The notes under the pieces are model-generated. The model was not told the DNA's origin, did no database searches, and saw nothing but the letters and a program-made list of their open reading frames with translations. Positions 1 through 11,515 of a stretch of 64,000 nucleotides of DNA are shown here, piece by piece (the stretch's first letter is position 1; every line of letters begins with the position of its first letter). This DNA comes from Yamagishiella unicocca (taxonomy: Eukaryota > Chlorophyta > Chlorophyceae > Chlamydomonadales > Volvocaceae): the NCBI GenBank assembly GCA_003116995.1, contig BDSL01000024.1:806001-870000 (forward strand), read 5' to 3'. The position numbers and the translations under genes are program-made.

Positions 1-3000
1 CCGCCGGCGATGCGCCACTCGGGCGCGTCCGCCGCCGCCGCGGCGGCCGCCGCGATGGCGGCCTCGCCGCCATCCGCCACCTCCAGCGGCGGCGGTATCC
101 GGATCGTCTTGGCTCGGTACCACGACAGCGTGCTTGGCAGCTTTGAAGCCATGGACCACAGGATTACTAAGGAGCCGCTGGTGGTGAGCACCGCAGCAGT
201 GAGCTGGTGGGGTCGGGCCCAGTGGGGCACCGCCTGGGTGGGGGTTACAATAATAGTACCGGTAACGCGACTGGGGAAATGTAGCGTGTGCATAGCCTTC
301 GGACACCGGGACGCGCGCGCATGCGACACACACGGACGCGACGACGGTGGGTGCAGTGAAAAGGGGGTGGCATAGGGACCGTTTACGCGACGGGACAGGA
401 TAGTTGGCGCAGAGGGCCGTCGGGGGTGGGGGGAGAGAGTGAAGGGGGCCTGGGGAGTTAGGGAGGGAGCTGGGGGAAGGGGGGGCTGGCAGGCTAAGCG
501 AGTCCCCCTTCGAATGACTCAGCAATGGTACGACGTCACTGCAATGAGACGCAACCCGCAGCGCCTTCCCCCGCCCATCCGTGGCCGTGGATCCGCGGAT
601 TATCTTTTATCCCCCCTCTCCATCCATTATCCCCTCCCCCCGCCCGACCCCTTCACCGCGCCGCCCCCTTCACCGGCTTGCTCGAGTCGGTTCCACTTAT
701 CCCCGAAGTGCCAACCAACGGGTGTCCTCTCAGCCCCCCTCACCGGCCCTTAACCTGTCCGGCCCGGCGGCCCCACCCGCCCAGCCCCCCACTCACCCCC
801 GGCACCACCGCCTCTTCGCAAAACAGAGACTCGAAGTTCTCTGTGGCGCTGGTCGGCCCCCCGGGGGCCCCTGCAGCCCCCCCCGAGCCGCCCTCCCCCC
901 AGGGGTCCAGCCGACGCATTGCCAGCGAGCTAGTGCTCCAGGAGCGGCCCCCGCTGGGCTGCCGCAGCCAACAAACCGCCGCCAGCAACGGCTTTACCGG
1001 CGGCTGCGGGTCCGAGCCCGGCGCCCCGCCGGCGGCCGTGGAGGTGCCGTCGACGTCCATGCCAGGTTCGGGTTTGATGTACGGCACCGGGCCGGCGGCG
1101 GCGCCGCTGGAGAAGCTGGAGGGGCGCCCCCCTGGTTCCTGCTTGAGCTGGGGCTGGTCTGAGGAGCCATTGGCGCCGGTGCGGGTGCTGCTGGTGCTAC
1201 TGCTGCCCAGGTCCAGCAGTAGCTGTCCGTGCCAGTCGTCGATACAGCGAGGGAAGACAGAGTCGTCCTGACCCTGTGGGTTGGGCCAGGGGGCCAGGGG
1301 GCCAGGGGCCCAGGGGGCCAGTCAGGGGGTGGCCGAGAGAGGCAAAGCAGGAGCGGCACCCCACCCGCGGCACCCCACCCGCGGCACCCCACCCGCGGCA
1401 CGGTGTGGGTCAGGGAGAGGCCAGCGAGTGCAAGGCCCTCCTAGGGGCCCAACTCAGATCCCTCGGCAGTGGAAACACGAGTTGGACACCGGTGTTCCCA
1501 CCCCACCCCCCGCCAGACGCAAACACGTAGCCTTGCCAACTCCCGACCCCAGCAGTCGCCATGGGAGCTGCCGCTGCTACTGCTACCGCTCCTGCTAGCG
1601 CCCATAAACCCCTGACACCACCTCACACAGCCCTTCCTCCTTTGTCGGTCCACCCGTGTATTCCGTGTTCCCTACCCCCGCGCCGGCCCTGCAACCCCAC
1701 CCTACCCCCGCCCTACCCCCGTCCTACCCCCACCCACCCTACTCGAACCCTACCCCCGCCCTGCCCAACCCCACCTGCTGCGACGGCTGCGTCCACACCA
1801 CCAACCGGCCCGATGCGGTGGCGCTGAGCAGCGCGCGGCGCTGGCCGGGCCACGACCACTCCAGGGAGGTGATGTAGTCGCCGGGGCCTGGCGGGAGGGG
1901 CGGCAGGCAGGGAAAAACGTGGGGAAGCCGTTGGGGCCGAGACGTGTGTGCGTATGTGTGTTTGCGGGGAGTGGGCAGCTCGGCGGGGTGGACCGGCAGC
2001 GGCGGAGGCGGCGCAGGCGGGGGTGTGTTAAAAACGTTTTTCGCGACGGGACAGGCGGGGGGAAGGGAGCGAGGAGCCCCGTGCACTCGGCACAGCGGCG
2101 CAAGCGGGGATTCGAGGGAAACCCGTGGATGTAGCGGGGAGGGGGGAGGGCCTGCAGGCGCAACCCGGTGAGGCCGGGGGCAGGCGGGGGCAGGTGAGGC
2201 TGGGTCCGCCGCTTGGCTCAGCCTAGCCACATCGGCACTGAGGGCATCTGGACGGCCATTGCAATGCACCCACAGCGGTGGCGCGACGAGGGCCCCCTTA
2301 CTTCCGGCGTCTGCGGCGTTTTGCGCGGCAACCAACCCAGCGCATGACCTCCTCCGCCCCCATCGAGCGCCCCCTGCTGCCCGCACCCTGCCCCGTCGCC
2401 GTCGTCGCCGTCGCCGCCGCCGCCGCTGCACGGTCAAGCCACTGAGCGCAATACGCGCCAATCCAAGTGTGCCGCCGCCCGCATCGACAATCGCGATAAG
2501 CGTCCAACCCGACCGCTCGCTCGCCCACCCCCTCCCCCAAACGGCTTTTACACACCACCAACTAGGGCTCGGTTTCGCGTTCTCGTGCGTCAGACCCGCG
2601 TGTCTACGCTACTCCCGCTTCTCTATGCTATCCGACAGCGCACCATCCCGCCCTTCCCACAGGCGGCATCAAGGCAGGTCCTTATCTCCCGGGCCTTATC
2701 TCCCGGGGCTTATCTCCCGGGCCTTATCTCCCGGGCCTTATCGCCCGAAGGGCCGCAGCGCCGCACCGCGCCACACAGCACACCATGGCCAGCCTGTACG
2801 GCAGCGCCGCCTGCACCTGACTCATCAAGTCACGTTCCGTAATGGTCACGCGCGCCGCCCCCCTCCCTTGTCCTTTCTCATCCGCGTCCTAGACCCTCCG
2901 GCGCGCCACCTAACGGCGACCTAACGGCAGGAGCTTACGGACAGCGGTCCACTCTTGGTTGTTGCGGATGGGCGTTACTAATGCATCGCGTGGGTTGATC

Positions 3001-4271
3001 GCTGGGTGTTGGTTTCGTTTGGTCTGATTTGGGTCGAGATCTGCAGCTGGCTTCAGACGGACGGAACCCTGCTTGCCCGCGGCGGCTGCATTTGATGCAA
3101 CCCAGTGGGAGCAGAGACGAGGAGGGAGCCGCGGCGGGAGGCGGCCTCACAGGCGGGGCCATGTGAAGCTGTGCCGTGCGCGGTGAGGTGTTGGAGTGCG
3201 TGTGTATGGAGCAGGGGGGGGAGCAGGGGGGCGGGGGGAGCCCAGGGGAAGCTGGAGGAAGGCGCGCGGTCACCCAGGCACCCGCACCATTCAGCTGGTT
3301 CATTCCCCCTGCTCGTGACCACACAACAACACTCCGCCGGTTTTCATGGAGCGTTGTTCATGGAGCGTCACCCCCCTGTTGCGGCCCGGGCAGGTGCCGC
3401 GCTGGTAGTCGGCGCCGTTGGTCGGGGTTGATGCTGGGTAAGAGCAACAATTCCGCCCCTTTGTCGACGCCGTCAGTGTTTGCCCCTTTCACAATCAAAA
3501 CCCTAAAGCTCAACAGCCCGCAGCCCCCTCCCGCCACAACCTATCGTCGCCCACGGTCATTTCGCAACTTTCTCCCCACAACCCAAATCGTTTATCCGGC
3601 GTACGCCCTGCGCATTCCGCCTGCACGCCTGTGCGCAGTGACGCTTTCTTATCATGTTTGTGCCGTTTATGCGATGCGCTAAGTCAAGCCCCCAGGACCC
3701 AGGACCTAGAACCCAAGATGTGCCACTTCGCCGCTCCTAGGCCTACGACTCTCACTCCAGCTGTGTCATTCGTCCCGTCCGCATGACCCCCTTCCCCCTG
3801 AAAAAACGCTTTCGCAGCACTGCCGTGAATCCAAGGGCCTGGCTGCCGCCTTGACCAACACAAAGACCGAGGGCCACAGCGGCAGTGGACCTGTCGCGCA
3901 CCTGACACGGGCAGCTCCAACGCCGTGCAATCCTCCGGGTTGGACGGCTCTATCACCAGGATCTGCGCCGTGCTGCTGCCCGGCTCAGGGGTGAAAGCAA
4001 CGGCCAGCAAGTTGCTGATGCTACACCAGGCCGAGTGCGTCGGCGAGGCCGAGCCTACAGGCAGCTGCACCGTAGACAGCTGGCCGCGGGCTTCCGCCTC
4101 TGAGGGTAGGAGCAGCTCGTCGGGAACGGGCGCTGGCATTTGCGGTGGCGTCAGGAACGGCTGCGCGCCGATCGCCGCTGCTGCCGGCTCTGGCGGGGCC
4201 GGGTTTGTTGCATGCACGTATGCCATCCCCGCACCCACATAGTCCGTCATATATGGTACGTTGCCCTGCAT
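1..4271 (-). CDS. MED16: Mediator complex subunit 16 (MED16/SFR6-like), 5' part, runs off left edge
   Basis: Tail-module subunit of Mediator, a nuclear coactivator linking transcription factors to RNA polymerase II. Exons on the minus strand: 4271-3902 (ATG at 4271), 1887-1775, 1273-797, and 203 to beyond position 1. All junctions are GT-AG and phases agree (1, 0, 0). The exon 1/2 junction gives a WD40-like blade ending in GRLVVWTQPSQ, matching the plant MED16 segment with GRITIWTQPTQ. Exon 1 holds the AWCSISNLLAVAF strand, like the AVAWCGKLNAIAC strand of Arabidopsis SFR6. Exon 4 reads LTAAVLTTSGSLVILW, again a blade of that propeller. Exon 3 is mostly a long Ser/Gly/Pro/Gln insertion. Intron 1 is about 2 kb, unusually long, and carries repeats. 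One plant blade (before exon 4) was not found and may be lost or sit in a missed exon at 204-796. The match was made from memory of the plant protein. Confidence 0.86.
2391..2428. repeat. GTC/GCC trinucleotide microsatellite
   Basis: A run of cgtcgc/cgccgc triplets inside MED16 intron 1. It produces artificial poly-Arg reading frames on the minus strand. Confidence 0.8.
2681..2748. repeat. 14-15 bp tandem repeat (cttatctcccgggc)
   Basis: Five head-to-tail units of cttatctcccgggc with minor changes, the last reading cttatcgcccgaagg. It lies in MED16 intron 1. Each unit contains a CCCGGG palindrome. Confidence 0.85.
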
Positions 4272-5013
4272 GGCTGGGCTTACGCGTACGCAGGTGTGCG
4301 CCAAGCGAAGGTCCGAGACGGAACCCGGAGAACGTGTGCCATGTAGAAAAAGTATTGAGCTTCGATAGCTAAATACATAAACAAATCCTCGACACTGAAG
4401 CAATCGTTGCCCCAACTCAATAAAATTTAAGGTAAACTAACTCTAGCTGGTCTAGCAGTTGCAGACTACCATTCCATCATTTTCGATCCCTTAAAGCGTG
4501 CATAGTTACTTTGAAGGTAGTTTGGTGCACTGTGTTCTGGACCCTGATGCCCAGAAACCAGTACGGCGTGAGACTATTTCACTAGCCACAGGTCCACCGG
4601 ACACCGACTACACAGTATATTTTGTGCTAGAAATTGAGCGCGGGGCGGGGGCTCCCCGTAGACCCTGTAAGCCTTTTCTGCCGAGACTTTTTCAGTCACA
4701 TCCATTACACGTTAAACCCAGCTTCTGCCCCAAATTTTTGTTTAGCGTTAGACACGTCAGTTTTGGAAAAAGCCGCGAGAGTAGCTTTTCTGAGACGTTG
4801 ACACGCAGCGATTGGCACAGGTAGGCTCAAGTGAAACCAGCGGGTCCTCTCCAGCGACGCATACAAACGTCCATTGAATGGGGCATACGTTATTCTTTCA
4901 TACGGTTGGCTTGTTCATGAGCGCAATAACAACTTAACAGTGAATTCCTCACCGCCACACGTAAGCCGTGTTCCTCGCAACTCGTCGCTGACCCTACAGG
5001 ACGCACTTGAGGT
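4272..5013. other. Divergent intergenic region between MED16 and the two-TM gene
   Basis: The two flanking genes are transcribed away from each other, so this stretch should hold both promoters and 5' UTRs. It is more AT-rich than the flanks. A short open frame at 4498-4824 shows no family resemblance. No clear TATA box or 5' exon could be assigned. Confidence 0.4.
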
Positions 5014-5646
5014 ATGGGGCTGGCTCATACAGCCTCCCAGACGGCATTTGGCTTCCCTCTTTTACGCCTGGGTAGCAATTATGTTCCGCGCCTGTTCCCT
5101 CGGGAGCGTCGTGGGAGAGTTCAGGTGAACAGCAGCACGGCTGGCGCATCGCTGCCTACCGGCCGCGCTGTACTTGCTGCGGATTGCACACAGCAGCAAG
5201 CTGTGCGGCTCAGCGCTGCAGCAGGGAACGGTGCTGGCGCAGGCAGCAGCGATGCCCGACCTCGCAACTCGGCTAGTTCTAACGTCGCGGTTACCGCGGC
5301 TGCAGTCGCAACAGCGGTGCCTAGCATGGAGCAGGAAGCAACCAGCACTGTTCCAGTGAAGGCATCTTTGAAGCAGCTGCGGCCTCAGCCCGTGTTCACA
5401 CCCGTGCCAGAAGACGTCATTGCGGACTTCGAGCACAAGCTGGAGGCTGACCTACAAACGGTCGGAGTCACACTGACTGCCATCTTGGGAGTCATTATCT
5501 TCTGGCGAGGCGTATGGTCGTTGCTGGACCACTTCGTCGGCGACTCGGTGGTGGGAGACATCTGCTGCGTCATAGTGGGTCTCACTATTGTGTTGTACAT
5601 CCGTCTGTCTGGCATGAAAATTGCTAGCTTTTGGCCTCCCAGCTAG
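5014..5646 (+). CDS. Small two-TM membrane protein, possibly organelle-targeted, unidentified
   Basis: A 210-residue uninterrupted frame. Residues 1-105 are rich in Ala, Ser, Arg and Gln with few acidic residues, as in green-algal transit peptides (inference). A conserved-looking core follows: a short helix with FTPVPEDVIADFEHKLEADL, then two hydrophobic segments at about 150-170 (VTLTAILGVIIFWRGVWSLL) and 180-200 (GDICCVIVGLTIVLYI), and a short tail ending SFWPPS. The FWRGVW...LDHF pairing between the helices looks like a signature motif, but I could not attach a family name. The start is uncertain: the ATG at 5014 is simply the first in frame, and an upstream exon ending near the ctacag at 4994-4999 is possible. 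It is transcribed divergently from MED16. Confidence 0.55.
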   Translation: MGLAHTASQTAFGFPLLRLGSNYVPRLFPRERRGRVQVNSSTAGASLPTGRAVLAADCTQQQAVRLSAAAGNGAGAGSSDARPRNSASSNVAVTAAAVATAVPSMEQEATSTVPVKASLKQLRPQPVFTPVPEDVIADFEHKLEADLQTVGVTLTAILGVIIFWRGVWSLLDHFVGDSVVGDICCVIVGLTIVLYIRLSGMKIASFWPPS

Positions 5647-6821
5647 GATCGGCGGTGTTTGGACGCCATCCGCGTGTGTTGCTGTGTTCGACGCGTGTGT
5701 TGCTGAGTTCGACGTATGCAGCGGTGCAGGGCGGTGCTGACGCGGGTGCAAGGGTGTGCATATGCAAGAGGAGTGGCATTTCCTGCGCTCAGCGAATATC
5801 TGAGCGCCAACGTGCTGTAGTTGACACATAGGTAGCGGGAGGGAAATGCCGGGAGGGACGGGTTTTAGGGGTAGCTGAAAATTGCGTTGTTCGAGTACTC
5901 GCATTGGTATCATTCTCGGCCAAATAGGCAGGGCTGTATAGCTTGGGTTCAGTTTTACGAAGTGGTTTGCTTCGTGGAGTTTGCAGGCGCAGTTATTTTC
6001 GAGTGCTTAGTGGAGTGTGCAGGCGTGTTCTTACAGATGCAGACGCTGGATTAGTGTGCAGGGAGGGAGGCCTGATGACCAGAACGTGCTCAGGCGCCTC
6101 GTCGAATGGTATAATATTCTGTATCGTGGACGGGCAACCCCCGGGATTGGTCTTTAATAGTCAGTTCCAGGCGTATGCTCCACGGCGTATTCTTTTGAAA
6201 TCTTCTGCTTTATAGCCTATTTGAGGATCTCGTGTTTAGTCATTATCAAAGTGAATCCGATGATTGGGACATGTGTTAACTTACTGGCCTTGCATTGAAG
6301 GTCAAGGGTACTGTCCTGGCTGTTTTATGCTCATCCACGCCCAGGCATATCACATCCCTGTCCTTGGATGGTGCGTCTCTGTAGAGTATACACGATTCTG
6401 CCCAAACCCCTTATTTAAGCTTTGCAACACAAGATGTGCTGTCCGGGCATATGGACGCACTGACAGCAATCACATCGACGCAATACCCAACTAGCGGGCA
6501 CATGGGCACAGTTGCTTGACCGGTCATCATCTCACAGCAACATATACGACCAGACGTCCCATGAATGCCGATGCAGGGGGCACAACTGCACTCAGTAGGC
6601 GCGGGGCATGCAACAAAGTCAGCCATCATCTGTAAGATACGTCACTGCTGCTCAGTTGAACCGGAGGGCATCAGTTAAAAGATGGTTGAGGCGTTCCATG
6701 CGATTTAAATACCTTACCCCGCGCCTCCATGACAAGAGGTAAGCCCCTATCCAAGAAAGGACTAAAATGCCACAACACAACCTGCTCACGAAAATCCGAA
6801 GTTCAACATCATTGCTCGCCA
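5647..6821. other. Intergenic, no recognisable gene
   Basis: 3' flank of the two-TM gene and of the first Aurora kinase gene (convergent pair). Short frames occur on both strands, but none has family resemblance, splice logic or codon bias. A duplicated gcgtgtgttgctg phrase occurs near 5670-5710. Confidence 0.4.
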
Positions 6822-8970
6822 CTATTCACGACGGCTCAGCATGTCCGGGTCCGCGTTGGCCCGGATCCATGGATCGTTCTCCACCTCAGGCAGGGCCAAC
6901 CGCTGGGATGCGTCCTTGGTGAGCAACTGCACAGGGATTGAACGTCGATTGTGGGTGCTTAAAGTGCAAGACAACGCCACTAAAACCGAACCAAATAACT
7001 TTTGACTGCATTTTCCTGTGCGTTTGGGGGCGTCTTCTGGCCGCTAGCGCTGGCTGGTCGTACATTCAGGTATTAGTATGGGGCCCCCTGCTTGTCCTGG
7101 TCTTGCCCGGACTTGTCTGGACATCTTATTATTGTATCGCCTCACCTTGCGAATGAACGCCTTGGCATCTGCTGATACCGGTTTGACAGGAAATCGGAGG
7201 TCCACCTTCACAATCCTACGGTGACAGGGCAGAACGGCATGTCGCCGAAAGAACTTTAATCAAACAGCCACCAGGCAGTAGTCGCCTTCGCAACCATTGC
7301 CGAACCACGGAACAGCGGCGATTGGAGCGGATTGGCTTGGTTGGGAGTGCGCGTCGGTACCAAATTCGGGTAAATAAACGCCATGATGATCGTTCCGAAC
7401 GCGAGCAACTTTTCCGTTTCCAGTACGCCACATCAAGTACGCATGGCTCTTCTAAACACTGACCTGCGGTAGGTATCCTGATGCCCAGGTGCCTCGAAGG
7501 GTGGGCCACCAAATAGGAACTCGTACGTCAGCACGCCCAGGCTCCAGTTGTCCACGGCGGTGCTGTGGTCCTTGCCCTCCACCATCTCAGGCGGCAGGTA
7601 GTCCAGTGTGCCGCACAGTGTGCGGCGCCTGTAGTAGTGGACAGAAGCGAAGAAGGAAAAACGCGTTGTGGAGCCCCGCTACACATCGGTCCGACAGTTG
7701 CGACAATACAGCATGCCCCGCTGTTGGGTTGTCATCGCATCCCCATGTCCAACCGACCTGTTGCTGGGTGCGTGCACGGACCATCCAAAGTCACTGATTT
7801 TCAGCTCGCCATTTAGCCCGATGAGCAGGTTCTCCGGCTTGATGTCTCGGTGGATCACGTGCTTTGTATGGCAGTAGTGCAGAGCGCGTGCCAGGGACAG
7901 GATGTAGCTGTGGCACACGGTACAGGAAATAGGAGGGCGTTAACCGATCAAATGTCAACCGATCCACCACTTAAGCTGTTCTATGGACTTCATGGCACAC
8001 TGGGCCGCACGGTGGTACAGTGCACCGTGCAGCCCTCTCTACATGGGACTCCAGCGACATACCGGTACACAAGACCCTAAAACCCTCTTTTCAACCTCAA
8101 AATTGGTTATTGCGGTACATGCCCTAGGCCTCCGACACCAATTTGCTAAGCACTAGTGCGCAAGTGATGTGGCAACGTACGTGGCGGAAGTGCGCTCGTC
8201 AAAATGGCTGCAGCGTACCAGCTCCTTGTACAGCTCCCCGCGAGCAGCGTATTCGAGGATAAGATACACCTTCACCTGTAGGCACATTGGTAGGCACCAG
8301 TGACAGCATTCATTGGTTTGATGCTCGAAAACACTGCAATGGAACTGCACAGCTGTCATCACGCTGCGGACCGTGACGACCATGACGGGGTGTCGGCATG
8401 CCCTAATCATATTTACATACTCCCCTGCTGGAGATGTGGTCCCATTATAACCCGGAGAATCTCGAGTTGTTGATGGATACCGTAATGGCTAGAGTAAGTA
8501 CCTCGTCGTAGAAGTAGCCATACAGCCGCAGGATATTTGGGTGCCGAAGGTGTGCCTGTATCTCAATTTCTCGTCGAAGTTGATGTTCCACGTTCGATAG
8601 TTGCAGCTGGCTCTTGAAGAGCACCTAAAGCGAGTGAGGGGGAAGGTATAACGGTTGACGCGTTAAAGGGCAAGGCAGATGCAATCATGCGCACCTTGAG
8701 AGCAACTATGTACTTGCTCTTTTTCTCCCGGGCCAGGTACACGTTGCCAAACTTGCCCTTGCCAAGCGGCTTTCCGATGTCAAAATCGTCGATGGTCCAG
8801 CGCTTGCCCGTACTCGTGCCTGCTGTTTGACCGGCATCCTGTCGCAATGTCTTCTGTTCTACTTTTTCCTCATGTTGCCGTGACTTGCTGGCCGCATGAC
8901 CTGCCGTTTTGCCGGTTGCTTGATTCCCGGCCTTCGCCAAGTTGGTGGATGCCTTCAGAGGTTGCTGCAT
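6822..8970 (-). CDS. Aurora-type Ser/Thr protein kinase, complete copy A
   Basis: Mitotic kinase of the Aurora/Ipl1 family. Exons: 8970-8695, 8624-8502, 8275-8181, 7907-7758, 7628-7464, 7215-7146, 6926-6822; all introns are GT-AG and phases agree, giving 327 aa. A basic, Gln/Ala-rich N-terminus (1-56) precedes the kinase domain. Seen: Gly loop GKGKFGNV (70-77), VALK lysine 92, [12 protein letters not shown] after the hinge, HRDIKPEN (catalytic Asp186), DFGW (Asp204), and the Aurora activation loop [16 protein letters not shown] with Thr218 at the position phosphorylated in Aurora A. It ends [13 protein letters not shown] and a short tail. All catalytic residues are present. The ATG at 8970 was chosen because the paralog starts at the equivalent Met. 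It is closely related to the copy at 16353-19056 and its intron positions are identical. Confidence 0.94.
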
Positions 8971-9534
8971 CGTGGGACGATGTGCTTGCCCAGAAGCAGT
9001 CGCGATAGTGCCGAAGATGGCAGTGTTTAGGTATTATTAAAGGAAAGCTTCTACAGGTAGTTTATTTTGAAAAGTTAACAACAATCTCGGTTTTCTAGCA
9101 GACCTCATAACAACGGTTAGTATCACAAGCCTGTTGGCCGCATTGCGGAAATGACTTTCACGCTTAAGGATTCAACATCGCCGACAGCTCGCAGTACGGC
9201 GGACCCTTGTGCCGTTGTACGTTGGTGTACAAGTGCCCCGAGCGCTTCGATAGGCCTGTTTCTGTAAGGCTTAGGATTGGTTTCGGCAATCCTACGCGTT
9301 TCCATTAGGGCCGTCGTACAGGCGTAGGAACCGCCAAAATTGCTCCGCGCGCTACGCCGCCAAAGGGCTCGAAGCAAACTTAGGAGTCCAAGCATTGCAA
9401 AAATCAAGAAAAATGCAGAACAGAAGACGGCGAGAAGCTTTTTACAGAATGCGAGGACATTTGTGCGCAGCGGTTGCCGCCCGCATAGGATCCATTTTGC
9501 CTCAAAGAAGTTACACTGACTCGCTCGATACATT

Positions 9535-10995
9535 TTGGCCACATTTCTCCGTTTTGCGGGTAACACGGATCAGCGCCGCCAACAAGCAGGCGCTCCGACG
9601 CTTCCTCAACAGTCCCAACAGCAGCAACAGAGAAATATTACGCTCACTGACGCGCAGCTCTTTCAGCTGCTTAGGGAAGCTCAGCAGTCCGGGGCTCAGC
9701 AGGCCGCTGCTCAGCAGGCCGCACTGCAGCTACCGGCGCCCCACCCAGCTGCAACCCAGCCGTCACCTGCCCCTCAGCCAGCTGCGCCGGTAGCTAAGCC
9801 GGGCATGAAGCGCGGACCCCAGACAGCTGCTACGGCTGCTGCTGCTGCTGTCCGGAAGAAGGGAAAGTGTCAGATTGCCTCCGGCGACGGTGACGGCGAG
9901 GGTGAGGGGGACAGGTCAGGTCAGGCACGTTGGACAGACGAAAAGCGCATACAGCTGCTAGATACAGCCGCCGCCCAGTATCCGAGTGCTTCCGGCGACG
10001 GTGACGGCGGAGGACCTGACGTGAGGATGACACGTCAGGTCAGGCACGTTGGACGGACGAATTGCGCATACAGCTGCTAGATGCCGCCGCCGCCCAGCTG
10101 CAGAGGCCCGCCAAGTCCTTCAGGTCTAACACCCTTGATGGCGCAAAGATGGACTGGGAGGACATTGCCAGGTGGGAAGCCTAACGTGCCGCTCAGTACA
10201 GGACACTTCCTAATTGGTGCGCTTGCAACTGCGGCTTCGCTGTAAACCCAAGGCACCTCCCAAGCTGGCTCATATCATTCACTGCTCTCATTTCGCCTCC
10301 ATTCTTCCTCAGTGCTATGAAGAATGGGCGCACGGCAGGGGCCTGCGAGTCTCAGTACAACAAGCTGCTGCGCTCCGCCCAGCTAGTATCGGACTACCGC
10401 AAGAAGGCGACCGGCGCCAAGCCGTGGTTCGACCTTACCAGGGAGGAGAAGCATAACTTCGCCGCAGAAAGGAACCACAAGAATTTCGTTCTGCTGTCGG
10501 AGCCTGTCTACAGCAGGGCCGCACAGGTCTTCCAGCTGACCCACAGCCTGGAGCCGCCGAAGACGGTATCGCTCACAGCGAAGACCGTCGCTCACATTGC
10601 AAATGCGGCTTCGCGGTATATCCCAGGCATCTTCCAAGCTGGCTCCTATCATTCACTGCTCCCGTTTCGCCTCCTTCCTTGGAGGATGGCAGCCCGATAA
10701 GCGCAAGTCAGACAACGGGCGCAATCCCAAGAACGCCCCCAAGAAGCAGCGTACCGACGGCGGTGCGCCGTCGTCGGGCGGTGCAGGCCCGTCCAACCCG
10801 AAGACCTCGGCAACAACCGGCCCAACGGGGATCTTTGCAGATCACCTAGGCCGCAATTTGTCGAAGATCGAGTGGGAGGCCTACAAGGCCCAGGGCCTGT
10901 GCATCCCTTGCGGCAAGAAGGGCCACCGGGCCCGCGATTGCCCTCAGAAGTCGGCCAGTGCGACCGCGATGGATGTGGATGCCAAAGCGGAGTAG
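9535..10995 (+). pseudogene. gag-like protein of retroelement, left arm
   Basis: Reading runs in pieces: 9535-10080 (Gln/Ala-rich; LTDAQLFQLLREAQQ; a WTDEKRIQLLD segment), 10317-10580 (ACESQYNKLLRSAQLVSDYR), and about 10660-10995. The last part contains CIPCGKKGHRARDC (CX2CX4HX4C zinc knuckle) before a stop. An internal ~125-bp duplication with a GDGDG-coding phrase (near 9885 and again near 9993) and two intron-like repeats split the frame. The WTDEK...SQYNKLL pattern resembles a MYB/trihelix-type helical domain (inference). RNA- or DNA-binding is expected of a gag protein. It is probably inactive. Confidence 0.7.
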
Positions 10996-11046
10996 AAAGT
11001 TGCCCAGCTGCCTAGTGGCAAGCAAGTTGGGTGTACCCAGAAACTG

Positions 11047-11258
11047 ATGAGTTGTGACAAGAACGATGCGTGGGCTCGTTGTGGAGCGTCGCGCTGTGAA
11101 CAGCAGAAGTTTGATCCGGGATCATTTGCGCTACTTGAACGCGAGCTTGGACGTTCGTTTACTTTAGACGCGGCGGCAAATGACGACGGGCGGAATGCCT
11201 TGTGTAAACACTATGGATCACCTTCGCGTACGTTCTTGTCACAACTCCGGTGTGGCCG
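11047..11258 (+). pseudogene. Start of pol-like ORF, left arm (truncated)
   Basis: Reads CDKNDAWARCGASRCEQQKF and FTLDAAANDDGRNALC, a pattern I associate with polyprotein segments of green-algal retroelements. It breaks off at the palindrome centre after SPSRTFLS. The same peptide is encoded on the minus strand from 11464 downward. Confidence 0.6.
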
Positions 11259-11464
11259 GAGCAATCAATAGACAAGAACGTACGCGAAGGTGATCCATAG
11301 TGTTTACACAAGGCATTCCGCCCGTCGTCATTTGCCGCCGCGTCTAAAGTAAACGAACGTCCAAGCTCGCGTTCAAGTAGCGCAAATGATCCCGGATCAA
11401 ACTTCTGCTGTTCACAGCGCGACGCTCCACAACGAGCCCACGCATCGTTCTTGTCACAACTCAT
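11159..11464 (-). pseudogene. Start of pol-like ORF, right arm (truncated)
   Basis: Minus-strand twin of the left-arm fragment, identical through SPSRTFLS. It then continues IDCSGHTG, a few residues further than the left copy, before running into the inverted left arm. This shows the right arm is the slightly longer unit at the centre. Confidence 0.6.
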
Positions 11465-11515
11465 CAGTTTCTGGGTACACCCAACTTGCTTGCCACTAGG
11501 CAGCTGGGCAACTTT

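Noticed and set aside
740..1271. Plus-strand Pro-rich ORFs opposite MED16 exon 3
   Set aside because: The minus strand gives phase-consistent exons with family similarity; the plus frames are shadows.
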